Assembly (NCBI GenBank): GCA_039933785.1 | Contig: JBDTNL010000013.1 | Coordinates: 1 to 64,000, forward strand | From: JBDTNL01 sp039933785 | GTDB lineage: Bacteria > Acidobacteriota > Thermoanaerobaculia > Multivoradales > JAGPDF01 | DNA: 64,000 bases | Direction of reading: 5' to 3' | Shown here: piece after piece, positions 27,044-35,229 of the stretch | Layout: each line of letters starts with the position of its first letter | Numbering within the stretch: position 1 is the stretch's first letter | Position numbers and translations under genes: made by a program | Notes under the pieces: model-generated | Databases searched by the model: none | Told to the model about the DNA's origin: nothing | What the model saw: the letters and a program-made list of their open reading frames with translations, nothing else

Positions 27044-27606
27044 CGCCGATGCCCCCGCACGGAGATTCGAAGCTCGCGCTCGGCGCGATCGAGATCGCGC
27101 CGGCGCCGGGTTCGCGCCGCGTTGCGGTCTATCCAGGCTCGTTCGATCCGCCGCACAACGGCCATCTGGACGTCATCCAGCGTTGCCTGTCGATTTTCGA
27201 CGAGGTCCTGATCGCGGTGTTGCGCAACGAGGAGAAGAAGCCTCTCTTCAGCATCGAGGAGCGCCGCGAGATGTTCCACGAGATTCTCGGCGACGATCCC
27301 CGGGTGCGGGTCGAGAGCTTCTCCGGGCTGCTGGTCGACTTCATGGACAAGGTAGGCGCGGTGCCTATCGTGCGCGGCCTGCGCGCCCTTTCGGATTTCG
27401 ACTACGAGTTTCAGATGGCGCTCATGAACCGGCGGCTCAATCCGCGGGTCGAGACCCTGTTCATGATGCCCAAGGAGGAGTACAGCTATCTGTCGAGCCG
27501 CCTGGCCAAGGAAGCGTTCTCGCTCGGCGGTGATATTTCGGGGCTCGTGCCGGCGTCGGTGCTGCGCCGCCTGCACGAGAAGATGCCGAACCGCGGGGGT
27601 GAATGA
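27040..27606 (+). CDS. coaD: pantetheine-phosphate adenylyltransferase
   Basis: The 188-residue enzyme transfers AMP from ATP to 4'-phosphopantetheine, the penultimate step of CoA synthesis. YPGSFDPPHNGHLDVI (about 31-46) contains the nucleotidyltransferase HxGH-type motif. VPIVRGLRALSDFDYEFQMA and YLSSRLAKEAFSLGGDIS are the other CoaD signatures. An extra 25-28 N-terminal residues (MTPMPPHGDSKLALG...) precede the core, compared with the usual 160. An internal start is possible, but the ATGA overlap at 27040 supports the longer form. Confidence 0.95.
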   Translation: MTPMPPHGDSKLALGAIEIAPAPGSRRVAVYPGSFDPPHNGHLDVIQRCLSIFDEVLIAVLRNEEKKPLFSIEERREMFHEILGDDPRVRVESFSGLLVDFMDKVGAVPIVRGLRALSDFDYEFQMALMNRRLNPRVETLFMMPKEEYSYLSSRLAKEAFSLGGDISGLVPASVLRRLHEKMPNRGGE

Positions 27607-28716
27607 TTGGCGACCGTAGGTGATGACCGGGCCGTGAACCTTTCTCAGTTCCTGCTCCGCATGCCGAAGGCCGAGCTGCACGTGCATCTCGAAGGCTCGA
27701 TGAGCCCGCAGACTTTGCTGACCTTGGCGCGGCGTCGTGGCGTCGACTTGCCGGCGAACGACGAGGTGGGACTGCGCGACTGGTTTCGCTTTCGCGATTT
27801 CGATCATTTCGTCTCGGTGTATCTGACCTGCTCTCGCTGCCTGCAGCATCCCGAGGATTTCCAGCTCTTGGTACGCGATTTCTGTGCCGAACAGGAGCGT
27901 CAGAACGTGCGCTGGAGCGAGGTGCACCTCACCATCGGCACGCATGCGCTCAACGGCGGCAATCCAGGTGAGATTCTCGATGCAGTAGCCGAGGCCATTC
28001 GCGAGAGCGAGCGGGCCCGCGACGTGCGCATGCGCTTGATCTTCGACATCGTACGTAATGTTCCGCGGCAGGCCGACCTGACGCTCGAGTACGCTCTGCT
28101 CGGCGCGACCCAGGGCGGGCCGGTCGTGGCATTGGGGCTTTCCGGCTTCGAGGCCAGCGCCCCGACGGCGCCATTTCGCGAGCACTTCGCCGAGGCCAAA
28201 CGCCTGGGCCTCCATCGCGTCGCGCACGCTGGCGAGCACGGGGGCCCGCCGGTGATCCGCGAGGCGCTCGAGATCGCTCTCGCCGAACGTATCGGACACG
28301 GGGTGCGCGCAGTGGAGGATCCGGCGTTGATCGAGGAATTGGTGACGCGCGGAATTCCGCTCGAAGTCTGCCCCTCGTCGAACGTCTGTCTCGGGGTGTT
28401 TCCGGACATGAAATCGCACAGCTTCGATCGGCTCTATCGGGCCGGGGTCAAGGTCTCGGTCAACTCGGACGATCCGCCGATGTTCGAGACCACGTTGACC
28501 AAGGACTTCGAACGCCTGGGTGAAACCTTCGGCTATTCACCTGCCGAGCTCGCCGGTTTCGCGATCGCCGGGTTGCGCCAATCGTTCATGCCCGCCGGCG
28601 AGAAGGCGGCGCTCGAGAGGGAGTATCGCGCCGAGATCGCAGCCCTGGGTGAAGAGCTCCTGGGAGTGCCGGTCATTCCCGCCGAAGGCCCGGAGGTTCG
28701 AGATGACCGATCCTGA
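27607..28716 (+). CDS. adenosine deaminase family protein
   Basis: A 369-residue TIM-barrel amidohydrolase. KAELHVHLEGS (HxH zinc site), HAGEHGGP with the third His and catalytic Glu region, RIGHGVRA (catalytic His), and SVNSDDPPMF (zinc-binding Asp) are all present. These fit adenosine, adenine or 6-aminodeoxyfutalosine deaminases; sequence alone does not separate them. TTG at 27607 follows GGGGGTGA in the coaD end. GTG at 27634 (MNLSQFLLRM) is an alternative start. Placement directly after coaD suggests nucleotide/cofactor housekeeping. Confidence 0.88.
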   Translation: MATVGDDRAVNLSQFLLRMPKAELHVHLEGSMSPQTLLTLARRRGVDLPANDEVGLRDWFRFRDFDHFVSVYLTCSRCLQHPEDFQLLVRDFCAEQERQNVRWSEVHLTIGTHALNGGNPGEILDAVAEAIRESERARDVRMRLIFDIVRNVPRQADLTLEYALLGATQGGPVVALGLSGFEASAPTAPFREHFAEAKRLGLHRVAHAGEHGGPPVIREALEIALAERIGHGVRAVEDPALIEELVTRGIPLEVCPSSNVCLGVFPDMKSHSFDRLYRAGVKVSVNSDDPPMFETTLTKDFERLGETFGYSPAELAGFAIAGLRQSFMPAGEKAALEREYRAEIAALGEELLGVPVIPAEGPEVRDDRS

Positions 28717-29104
28717 CAAGACCGGCTTCCCGGGCCCAGGTGGCCGTCCTGGCGGGCTCGGGACGTTCCTCCTCGGTTTCGTGATGGCGGTCGCCGGCGG
28801 TTATCTGCTGCTGCAGCAAGTCACGATCACCGGCGGCTACTGGCAGCTCTGGGGAGTGAATGCCTTCGGGCTCTCGCTCGTGCCGCTGCTGTTCGGCGTC
28901 TTCCTGCTCTTCTTCAGGGGCGATTCCAAGCCCGGCTGGCTGTTGCTCATCGCCGGCGCGGTCATCATTCTGGTCGGGATCCTTTCGCACATGGACCTCT
29001 ACTTCCGGCCGACCAGCCTCTACAACACTCTACTGATGCTGGTCCTGCTGGTCGGCGGGTTGGGCCTGATCGCGCGCTCGGTGAAGACGGGCAACGGCGG
29101 CTGA
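28703..29104 (+). CDS. small polytopic membrane protein of unknown function
   Basis: A 133-residue protein with four hydrophobic segments (about 19-38, 52-72, 78-95, 109-126) and a Gly/Pro-rich N-terminus. GGAGG at 28692-28696 supports ATG 28703, which lies within the end of the deaminase gene (14-base overlap). No family is recognised; it may be a small membrane accessory. It is followed 16 bases later by the molybdopterin oxidoreductase fusion gene. Confidence 0.7.
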   Translation: MTDPDKTGFPGPGGRPGGLGTFLLGFVMAVAGGYLLLQQVTITGGYWQLWGVNAFGLSLVPLLFGVFLLFFRGDSKPGWLLLIAGAVIILVGILSHMDLYFRPTSLYNTLLMLVLLVGGLGLIARSVKTGNGG

Positions 29105-29120
29105 AGGCCGAGCTCGGGCG

Positions 29121-30161
29121 ATGACCTCGCAGGAAGTACCGCGCCTGCCTCCGGGGCAGGCCCTGACCCGCAAATTCCCCGTGGTCGGGGAGAAGTCCCC
29201 TGAGTCCGGCGCTCTCGACCTCTCGGCTTGGGGACTGGCGATCGGCGGATTGGTGGCGAGGCCGTCGCTGCTTCGATGGCGCGACTACCTCGCGCTGCCG
29301 CATCGCGAGCGCGTCGTCGATATCCACTGCGTCACTGGCTGGAGCCGGCTCGGCACCCGTTTCCTCGGGCTGCCGCTCAGCGAGTTGCTCCGGGAAGCGA
29401 GACCAACGGCCGAGGCGAGATTCGTCCGCTTCGAATCGGCGTCGCCGCGGCGTCACGACACCTCGCTGCCGCTCGACCTCGCGCTGGCCGATACCTGGCT
29501 CGTGCACGCGGTCGATGGCGAGCCGCTGTCGGTCGAGCATGGATTCCCGCTGCGGACGCTCACGCCCTCGCGCTATTTCTACAAGAGCCTGAAGTGGCTG
29601 CGGAGAATCGAACTGTTCGCCGAGGATCGTCTCGGCTTCTGGGAACGCGATTCGAGCTACCACAACGTCGGCGACCCCTGGCCTGGCGATCAGCGTTTCA
29701 CCACCGGCTCGCTCGACCCCGAGGATCTGGCGCGCTTCCGCGACGCGGAGTCTTTCGCGCCCTGGCGCACGGCGCGGCGAGTGATGCTGGGTCTCGCGCT
29801 GCCCAACTGGCGGCCGAGGTCCAAGGACCTGTCGCGGCTGCGGCTCAAGAACTGCGACCTCCGGGGCGCGGACCTCGCTGGGTGCGACTTGCGCGAGGCG
29901 AACCTCTCGCTGTCCAACTTGCGTCTGGCCAATCTTGCGGGAGCCGACCTGCGAGGCGCCGACCTCGAGGGCGTCGATTTCAGCGGCGCCGACCTTCGCG
30001 GTGCCGACATTTCCGGTGCGGCGTTGTCGGCGACGCGGTTCTTCGACGGATCAAAGACTGATCCCGAGCCGGCAAGGGTCGAGGCGCTGCGCTGGGAGGG
30101 CGCGTCCGGCCTGCTCGAGGATCAGGAAGAGTTTCTTCTCCGAGCGAGCCGCGAGACCTGA
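29121..30161 (+). CDS. sulfite-oxidase-like molybdopterin oxidoreductase fused to pentapeptide repeats
   Basis: The 346-residue protein has a SUOX-like Moco domain (about 15-195). C70 in VDIHCVTGWSRLG is the presumed Mo-coordinating cysteine, and HGFPLRTLTPSRYFYKSLKWLRRIEL is the typical C-terminal Moco segment of the YuiH/MsrP-like clade. From about residue 236 to 305 the sequence is consecutive A(D/N)LxG pentapeptides (LRGADLAGCDLREANL), a right-handed beta-helix. There is no signal peptide or twin-arginine motif, so it seems cytoplasmic. Substrate unknown. This fusion is unusual. The gene ends before a palindromic bidirectional terminator. Confidence 0.85.
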   Translation: MTSQEVPRLPPGQALTRKFPVVGEKSPESGALDLSAWGLAIGGLVARPSLLRWRDYLALPHRERVVDIHCVTGWSRLGTRFLGLPLSELLREARPTAEARFVRFESASPRRHDTSLPLDLALADTWLVHAVDGEPLSVEHGFPLRTLTPSRYFYKSLKWLRRIELFAEDRLGFWERDSSYHNVGDPWPGDQRFTTGSLDPEDLARFRDAESFAPWRTARRVMLGLALPNWRPRSKDLSRLRLKNCDLRGADLAGCDLREANLSLSNLRLANLAGADLRGADLEGVDFSGADLRGADISGAALSATRFFDGSKTDPEPARVEALRWEGASGLLEDQEEFLLRASRET

Positions 30162-30199
30162 ACGCTCGAAGGCTCGTACCGCACCCATGAAACGAGGCC

Positions 30200-30227
30200 T
30201 GCGGGGACGGAGGCCTCCGTCCCCGCA
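30200..30227. terminator. 28-bp perfect palindrome, likely bidirectional terminator
   Basis: Dyad centred on AGGCCT (30211-30216) with 14-base arms (left TGCGGGGACGGAGG). It lies between convergent genes ending at 30161 and 30250, where one hairpin can serve both strands. There is no T-run on either side, so it may instead act as a dispersed palindrome or mRNA 3' stabiliser. Confidence 0.6.
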
Positions 30228-30249
30228 TTGGATCTGACTGGCGCGGGCG

Positions 30250-31944
30250 CTAGTTCCCGGCCTCCGCCAGCGCCTTCTTGCGGGCCGCCTCGAACTCGTC
30301 GCCGGGGTTCCAGGTCGGTCCGACCGGGCGATTGGCGAGGGCGAGGGTGCAGAGGAATCCGAGCCGGGCGTCGTCCACCATGCCATCGAAGTTCCAGGCC
30401 GCCGTGAGCTCGTCGCTCGGCTGGTGGTAGTCGTTGGCTTCGTACGCCTCCGACATTTGCTTGCCGTAGCCGGCGGGTTGGCCGATGACCTCGATACCGC
30501 GCTTGAAGTAAAGCGCCGGCACGCCGATCTTGGCGAGGTTGAATTGGTCGGAACGGTAGAACGAGCCGCGATCGGGGAACTGGTCCGGAACCACGATGCG
30601 GCCCTGGACGGCGGCCATCTCGGTCGCGAGGTCGTCGATGTTGGACTTGCCGTTGCCGATCAGGCCGATATCGTGCGTCCGGCCCCAAAGCGCGCCGCCG
30701 TCGTAGTTCACGATCGCGGTAATGCGGCCGGCGGGCACGGTCGGGTGCAGGGAGTAGTACTTCGATCCCAGCAGGCCCTGTTCCTCGGCCGCCCAGGCGA
30801 TGAAGACCAGCGACCGCGCCGGACGCTCCGGCAACGCCACCATGGCGCGGGCGATCGACAGCATCTGCGAGATGCCGGAGGCATTGTCCTCGGCGCCGTT
30901 GTAGATGGTGTCTCCCTTGGCGTTGGGTTTGCCGATGCCAAGGTGATCGTGATGGGCCGTGACTAGCACGGCCTGCGCGGCGAGTCCGTTCGGGCCGAGG
31001 CCGCCGCCCGGGAGAACGCCGATCACATTCGCGGTCTCGACGCGGCGGATGGTGTTGTGAAGCTCGATCGAGGTGGTGATACCAAGCGGCACGGGCTTGA
31101 AGTCTTTGCGATGCGCCGCGGCGACGAGCTTGTCGAGGTCCTGGCCAGCCGAAGCGAGGAGTCGGCGAGTGGCCGCCTCGGTGGCCCATCCTTCGAGCTG
31201 CACCCTGGGCTCGTTCTCGGCGGGCAGCCCGAAGCGCTCGCCCGTCCACGAGGTCTGCACCACTTGGAATGGATAGCCCGCCGACGGCGTCGTGTGGATG
31301 ATGATGGCGCCGGCCGCGTGTTGGCGCGCCGCGCTCTCGTATTTGTAGACCCAGCGGCCGTAGAACAGCCGCGTCTTGCCGGCGAACATGTGGTCGTCCC
31401 AGTCGGGGTCGTTGTTCAGCATGACCAGGATCTTGCCCTCGAGATTCGCGCCCTTGAAGTCGTCCCATCCGTACTCCGGCGCCTGGATGCCGTAGCCCAC
31501 GAACACCAATTCGGCGTTCTTGAAGCCCGCGGTCTCCGATTGCACGCCGCTGGTCGCGATGTAGTCGTCGAAGAACTTGAGATCGGTTTGAGCCCCGTTG
31601 GCGGACTTCGCCTTGAACGACCAGATCGCCGGCGCTCCGGTCTTGATGCCGACCACCGGTACGGGCTGCTCCCACGAGCCGTTGGCGCCCCCGGGCCGGA
31701 GGCCCAGAGATTCGAACTGGGTCGCGATCCAAAGGCGCGCCAGCGAATCCCCGCGCGTCGCTGGGCCGCGGCCTTCGACCAGGTCGTTGGCGAGGAAGGC
31801 GATCGACGAGCGCAGGGTGGCGGGATTGATCTGCTCGGCCGCTTTCTCCCAGTCCTCGGGCACTCCGGCTGGAGGAGCCGCCAACAGCGGCGACGTGACG
31901 AGGGCGAGGGCTGCGACGGCTGACACGAACGAGTATCGAGACAT
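30250..31944 (-). CDS. secreted M28-family zinc aminopeptidase
   Basis: A 564-residue protein with a signal peptide (VSAVAALALVTSPLLAAP). A PA-domain-like insert (about 105-250) precedes the catalytic M28 domain (about 300-540). TAHHDHLG supplies zinc His/Asp, YNGAEDNASG the bridging Asp, FIAWAAEEQGLLGS the catalytic/zinc glutamates, IVNYD another Asp and DYHQPSDE the last His. It is expected to cut N-terminal amino acids in the periplasm or medium. It is a single-gene unit divergent from the DUF2071 gene. Confidence 0.92.
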   Translation of the reverse strand: MSRYSFVSAVAALALVTSPLLAAPPAGVPEDWEKAAEQINPATLRSSIAFLANDLVEGRGPATRGDSLARLWIATQFESLGLRPGGANGSWEQPVPVVGIKTGAPAIWSFKAKSANGAQTDLKFFDDYIATSGVQSETAGFKNAELVFVGYGIQAPEYGWDDFKGANLEGKILVMLNNDPDWDDHMFAGKTRLFYGRWVYKYESAARQHAAGAIIIHTTPSAGYPFQVVQTSWTGERFGLPAENEPRVQLEGWATEAATRRLLASAGQDLDKLVAAAHRKDFKPVPLGITTSIELHNTIRRVETANVIGVLPGGGLGPNGLAAQAVLVTAHHDHLGIGKPNAKGDTIYNGAEDNASGISQMLSIARAMVALPERPARSLVFIAWAAEEQGLLGSKYYSLHPTVPAGRITAIVNYDGGALWGRTHDIGLIGNGKSNIDDLATEMAAVQGRIVVPDQFPDRGSFYRSDQFNLAKIGVPALYFKRGIEVIGQPAGYGKQMSEAYEANDYHQPSDELTAAWNFDGMVDDARLGFLCTLALANRPVGPTWNPGDEFEAARKKALAEAGN

Positions 31945-32043
31945 GGCGTTTCCTCCGGATTCGGGGAGTTTCGGGCAGCTCCGTGGGTGTGGGAGGCCTG
32001 AGAGCGCAGTGTCTCACGCTTGCGGCGCCTTTTCCGAGCGCGG

Positions 32044-32049
32044 TATCTT
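32044..32049 (+). promoter_or_regulatory. -10 box (TATCTT) for the DUF2071 gene
   Basis: TATCTT is 26 bases before ATG 32076. No clear -35 element or strong ribosome site is visible. Confidence 0.3.
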
Positions 32050-32075
32050 GAACCAACGCCGTCCTCAGAAACGCG

Positions 32076-32852
32076 ATGCGCCTGCAAACCGTCGTCCGTG
32101 ACTGCCTGTTCCTGAACTGGGCTCTGCCCGTCGAGCGCCTGCCCGCGCCGCCGGAGCCGCTGCGCTATGAGCTGCACGCCGGTCCTGACGGTCCATCGGC
32201 TTTCGTCTCGGCGGTGTTGTTCCGTCAGGAAGGGATGCATCTGCCGAGCCTCCCGCTGCCGCGGCTCTCGTATTCGCAGTGCAACGTGCGGGCCTATGTC
32301 TTCGACGGCGACGACGAGCCGGCGGTGTGGCTCTGGCGCGAGCTCGTGCCGGCCTGGGTGGTCCCGGCGGCGCGTCTGCTCGGAGGGCAGCCGGCGAGCG
32401 CAGCCTCGTTCGACTATCCGCGGCCATCGCGCGAGCCCAATCTCCCGTCGTGGTCCTGGCGCGTGCAGGCGGGCGAGCGGAGGCTCGAGGTACGCGCCGA
32501 ACGCGGCGCCGCCGCGCCGCTCGAGAAGCCGTCGTTTCCATCGTGGAACGGGCTGGTCGAATCGCTTCGCCAGCGCTCGCGCGGCTACGCGATTTCTGGG
32601 TCGAAGGGCTCCTCGGGCTCGGGCCTGCAACGGGTAGCGGCGTCGCATCCGTCGGTGCCGGTTTGGCCTTTGAGAATCGACCTCACGGACACTTCCCTGG
32701 TGGCAAGCTCGGCGCCCGGAAGCGCGCCCGGAAGCCTTGCCCTGCCACGGCTTCACTCGGCATGGCTTTGTCCGGAGATTCCGCTGGTTTTCGACCTGGC
32801 GCCGATGCCTGTGGCGCTGACCTTGCCGAACCAGGTCCCGGCACCAGGTTGA
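32076..32852 (+). CDS. DUF2071-like protein
   Basis: A 258-residue soluble protein. DCLFLNWALPVERLPA (about 9-24), YSQCNVRAYVFDG (about 67-79) and VWLWRELVPAWVVPAARLL resemble the DUF2071 (YqjF-like) family, which has the acetoacetate decarboxylase-like fold and no assigned enzyme activity. The similarity is recognised from motif order rather than a search. It is monocistronic between divergent M28 and the IPMDH-like gene, which has its own -10 box. Confidence 0.65.
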   Translation: MRLQTVVRDCLFLNWALPVERLPAPPEPLRYELHAGPDGPSAFVSAVLFRQEGMHLPSLPLPRLSYSQCNVRAYVFDGDDEPAVWLWRELVPAWVVPAARLLGGQPASAASFDYPRPSREPNLPSWSWRVQAGERRLEVRAERGAAAPLEKPSFPSWNGLVESLRQRSRGYAISGSKGSSGSGLQRVAASHPSVPVWPLRIDLTDTSLVASSAPGSAPGSLALPRLHSAWLCPEIPLVFDLAPMPVALTLPNQVPAPG

Positions 32853-32904
32853 TCCATGGGGCGAAACATGCCCACGACAGACTGAGCCCGCGCCGACGGG
32901 CTGG

Positions 32905-32910
32905 TATCCT
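32905..32910 (+). promoter_or_regulatory. -10 box (TATCCT), probable leaderless start of the IPMDH-like gene
   Basis: TATCCT ends 8 bases before ATG 32919 with no ribosome site between them, so transcription should begin at or beside the start codon. Confidence 0.45.
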
Positions 32911-32918
32911 CCGCCGCG

Positions 32919-34025
32919 ATGGAACCCACCGAGCTCGTCCGCCCGCAGGACCGCCGACCGCAGTGCATCGCCATCGTCCCTGGAGACGGCATCGGCAAGG
33001 ACGTGACCGCCGAGGCGGTGAAGGTGCTGACCGCGGCTACCGAGCGTTTCTCGCTGCCCATCGTTCTCGAGCACTTCCCGTGGAGTGCGGATCACTATCT
33101 GGCGACGGGAGTTACGCTGCCCGCCGGGCAGTTGGAGACTTGGCGCGACGAGTACGCGGCCATCTTCATGGGCGCGTTTGGAGATCCACGGGTTCCCGAC
33201 ATGAAGCACGCGGCCGACATCCTGCTCGGCACGCGGTTCGGGCTCGATCTTTACATCAACTTCCGGCCGGTCAAGGTCTACGACGAGCGGTTGTGTCCGC
33301 TCAAGGACAAGACCTGCGAGCAGGTCGACTTCGTGGTTTTTCGCGAGAACACCGAAGGCGCGTATGTGAACGTCGGAGGCACCTTCAAGAAAGGCACTCC
33401 GGATGAAGTCGCCGTACAGGAGGAGATCCACACGCGGAAGGGCGTCGAGCGCATTGTCCGAGCGGCGTTCGAGTACGCCGCGGCGCGCGGCAAGACGCGC
33501 GTGTGCATGGCGGACAAGTCGAACGTGATGCAGCACGCGCATGGACTGTGGCAGCGAGTGTTCAGGGCAGTGGCGGCGGAGTATCCGGGCATCGAAGCGC
33601 AGCATCTGTTCGTGGACGCGCTGACGCTCCTGATGGTGCGTGAACCCGAGAGCTTCCAGGTGATCGTCACCAACAACATGTTTGGTGACATCGTCACTGA
33701 CCTCGCGGCGGCGCTGCAGGGTGGATTGGGCGTCGCGGCATCGGCGAATACCCATCCGGGTCGCTGTTCGATGTACGAGCCGGTCCACGGTTCTGGGCCG
33801 AAGCTTGCCGGCACCGGGAAAGCGAACCCGGTGGGTGCGGTACTGACCGCGGCGTTGATGCTCCAGGATCTCGGCCACGCCGAGGCCGCGGATGCGATCG
33901 AGCAGGCCGTCGGCGCAAGCTTGCGAGCCCGCCAGTGCACGATCGATGTCGGAGGCACTTGGACCACGGCCGCGGTTGGCGATCTTCTGGCGGCTCGGGT
34001 GCGAACGAGACTCGACAGGAGCTAA
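32919..34025 (+). CDS. isocitrate/isopropylmalate dehydrogenase family beta-decarboxylating dehydrogenase
   Basis: The 368-residue protein shares the 3-isopropylmalate/isocitrate/homoisocitrate/tartrate dehydrogenase fold. IVPGDGIGKDVTAEAV, FRPVKVYDERLCPLK, VVFRENTEGAYVNVGG (substrate loop), CMADKSNVM (catalytic Lys), VTNNMFGDIVTDLAAALQGGLGVAASAN and EPVHGSGPKLAGTGKANPV (NAD site) are in order. The FRENTEG loop does not match the usual LeuB loop, so the substrate may be other than isopropylmalate. A matching IPMS-like synthase lies 1.2 kb downstream, with a histidine kinase between them. Confidence 0.85.
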   Translation: MEPTELVRPQDRRPQCIAIVPGDGIGKDVTAEAVKVLTAATERFSLPIVLEHFPWSADHYLATGVTLPAGQLETWRDEYAAIFMGAFGDPRVPDMKHAADILLGTRFGLDLYINFRPVKVYDERLCPLKDKTCEQVDFVVFRENTEGAYVNVGGTFKKGTPDEVAVQEEIHTRKGVERIVRAAFEYAAARGKTRVCMADKSNVMQHAHGLWQRVFRAVAAEYPGIEAQHLFVDALTLLMVREPESFQVIVTNNMFGDIVTDLAAALQGGLGVAASANTHPGRCSMYEPVHGSGPKLAGTGKANPVGAVLTAALMLQDLGHAEAADAIEQAVGASLRARQCTIDVGGTWTTAAVGDLLAARVRTRLDRS

Positions 34026-34027
34026 GA

Positions 34028-35146
34028 ATGGCTGTGCCAACTCTCGACAGGCTCGCAGCTCTCATCGAAATGGAGAGCCCGGCCATCCTGTCGACTTGGC
34101 GTCGCCAAGTCAGGGAGCTACCCTCGGCTCAGCGCCTGGATCTTCCGACGCTCAACGATCACATTCCTGCACTCCTCGAGGAATTGGCGCGCGCGTTCCG
34201 CACGGTTTCGGACGCGAAAATCGCGCAAGCGCTTCTTGCCGGAAGTCCACCGGCGCATGGCTTGCAGCGCTGGGCCGATGGGTTCGACATCGTCGAGGTC
34301 GTGGCCGAGTACGGCATCCTTCGTGGCTGCATCCACGATCTCGCCGATCGGCACGACATCAGCTTGCGAGGATTGGCGTTCCACATTCTGAATCGCGTCT
34401 TCGACGAGGCGATCGGCTTGGCAGTGCAGACCTTTGCGACGGAACAGGCGTTGGAAGTCCAGAGGCGCCGTGAAGAGCACTTGGCCTTTGTCGCGCACGA
34501 CCTTCGTACCCCGCTCAATGCCATCGCACTCGCGACGCGACTTCTCGATGACACACTCGCGGACAGTCGAAGCCCGACTGCTGAGAAGATGCTGCGGACG
34601 TTGGATCGCAGCGTCGCCAATCTGGCCCTACTGGTGGACAACGTGCTCAAGGAGAACGCCAACGTTCAATCCGCGATCGGCTCCAGCCTCGAGCGGCGGG
34701 AATTTGAGCTCTGGCCGCTCGTCGAGCGGTTGATTCAGGACCTCCTGCCGGTGGCCGCGACGGCAGGCACCACCCTGATCAACGCAGTTCCGGATGAGCT
34801 CAGGGTCTATGCGGACGCCAGCCTCCTGCGCCGGACTTTTCAGAACCTGATCGCGAACGCGGTCGAATATTCGCCGCGCGGCCAGGTCGAGATCGGCGCG
34901 CGGCGTACCGCCGACGGTTCGACGGGGTGCTGGGTGCGTGACAACGGCGCTGGAATCCCCGCGGACCGCCTGGAGAGTATCTTCGTCAAGGGAGAAACTG
35001 ACCCAGAGCGCGACGGTGGCCTGGGCTTGGGGCTCCCGATCGTCAAGACATTCGTGGAAGCGCACGGCGGAAGCGTCACGGTTGAAAGCACTGAGGGAGA
35101 GGGTGCGGTCTTCAAGTTTACCCTTCCGCATCGTGCTCGAGCCTGA
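34028..35146 (+). CDS. sensor histidine kinase with RsbRD-like N-terminal domain
   Basis: A 372-residue soluble protein. The N-terminal 140 residues (ESPAILSTWRRQVRELP, YGILRGCIHDLADRH) look like the RsbRD-type globin-fold sensor domain. HisKA follows with H157 in AHDLRTPLNAIA, then HATPase_c with NLIANAVEYSPRG (N box), DNGAGIPADRL (G1), and GGLGLGLPIVK (G2). No membrane helix is seen, so it senses an intracellular cue. It begins 2 bases after the dehydrogenase stop, indicating one operon, although no response regulator is adjacent. Confidence 0.9.
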   Translation: MAVPTLDRLAALIEMESPAILSTWRRQVRELPSAQRLDLPTLNDHIPALLEELARAFRTVSDAKIAQALLAGSPPAHGLQRWADGFDIVEVVAEYGILRGCIHDLADRHDISLRGLAFHILNRVFDEAIGLAVQTFATEQALEVQRRREEHLAFVAHDLRTPLNAIALATRLLDDTLADSRSPTAEKMLRTLDRSVANLALLVDNVLKENANVQSAIGSSLERREFELWPLVERLIQDLLPVAATAGTTLINAVPDELRVYADASLLRRTFQNLIANAVEYSPRGQVEIGARRTADGSTGCWVRDNGAGIPADRLESIFVKGETDPERDGGLGLGLPIVKTFVEAHGGSVTVESTEGEGAVFKFTLPHRARA

Positions 35147-35188
35147 ACCCTGGCGATGATCCGTCAGATCGCACCGGCTCCTGCGCCG

Positions 35189-35194
35189 TATACT
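35189..35194 (+). promoter_or_regulatory. -10 box (TATACT) for the IPMS-like gene
   Basis: TATACT is followed by an AGGAG ribosome site at 35216-35220 and ATG 35230. No good -35 hexamer is visible at the expected position. Confidence 0.45.
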
Positions 35195-35229
35195 TCGCTC
35201 GATTCGGCCCGATCCAGGAGATCCCCTCG

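Noticed and set aside
31416..34040. 874-residue minus-strand open frame spanning the M28, DUF2071 and IPMDH-like genes
   Set aside because: It overlaps well-supported genes on both strands and has no motif.
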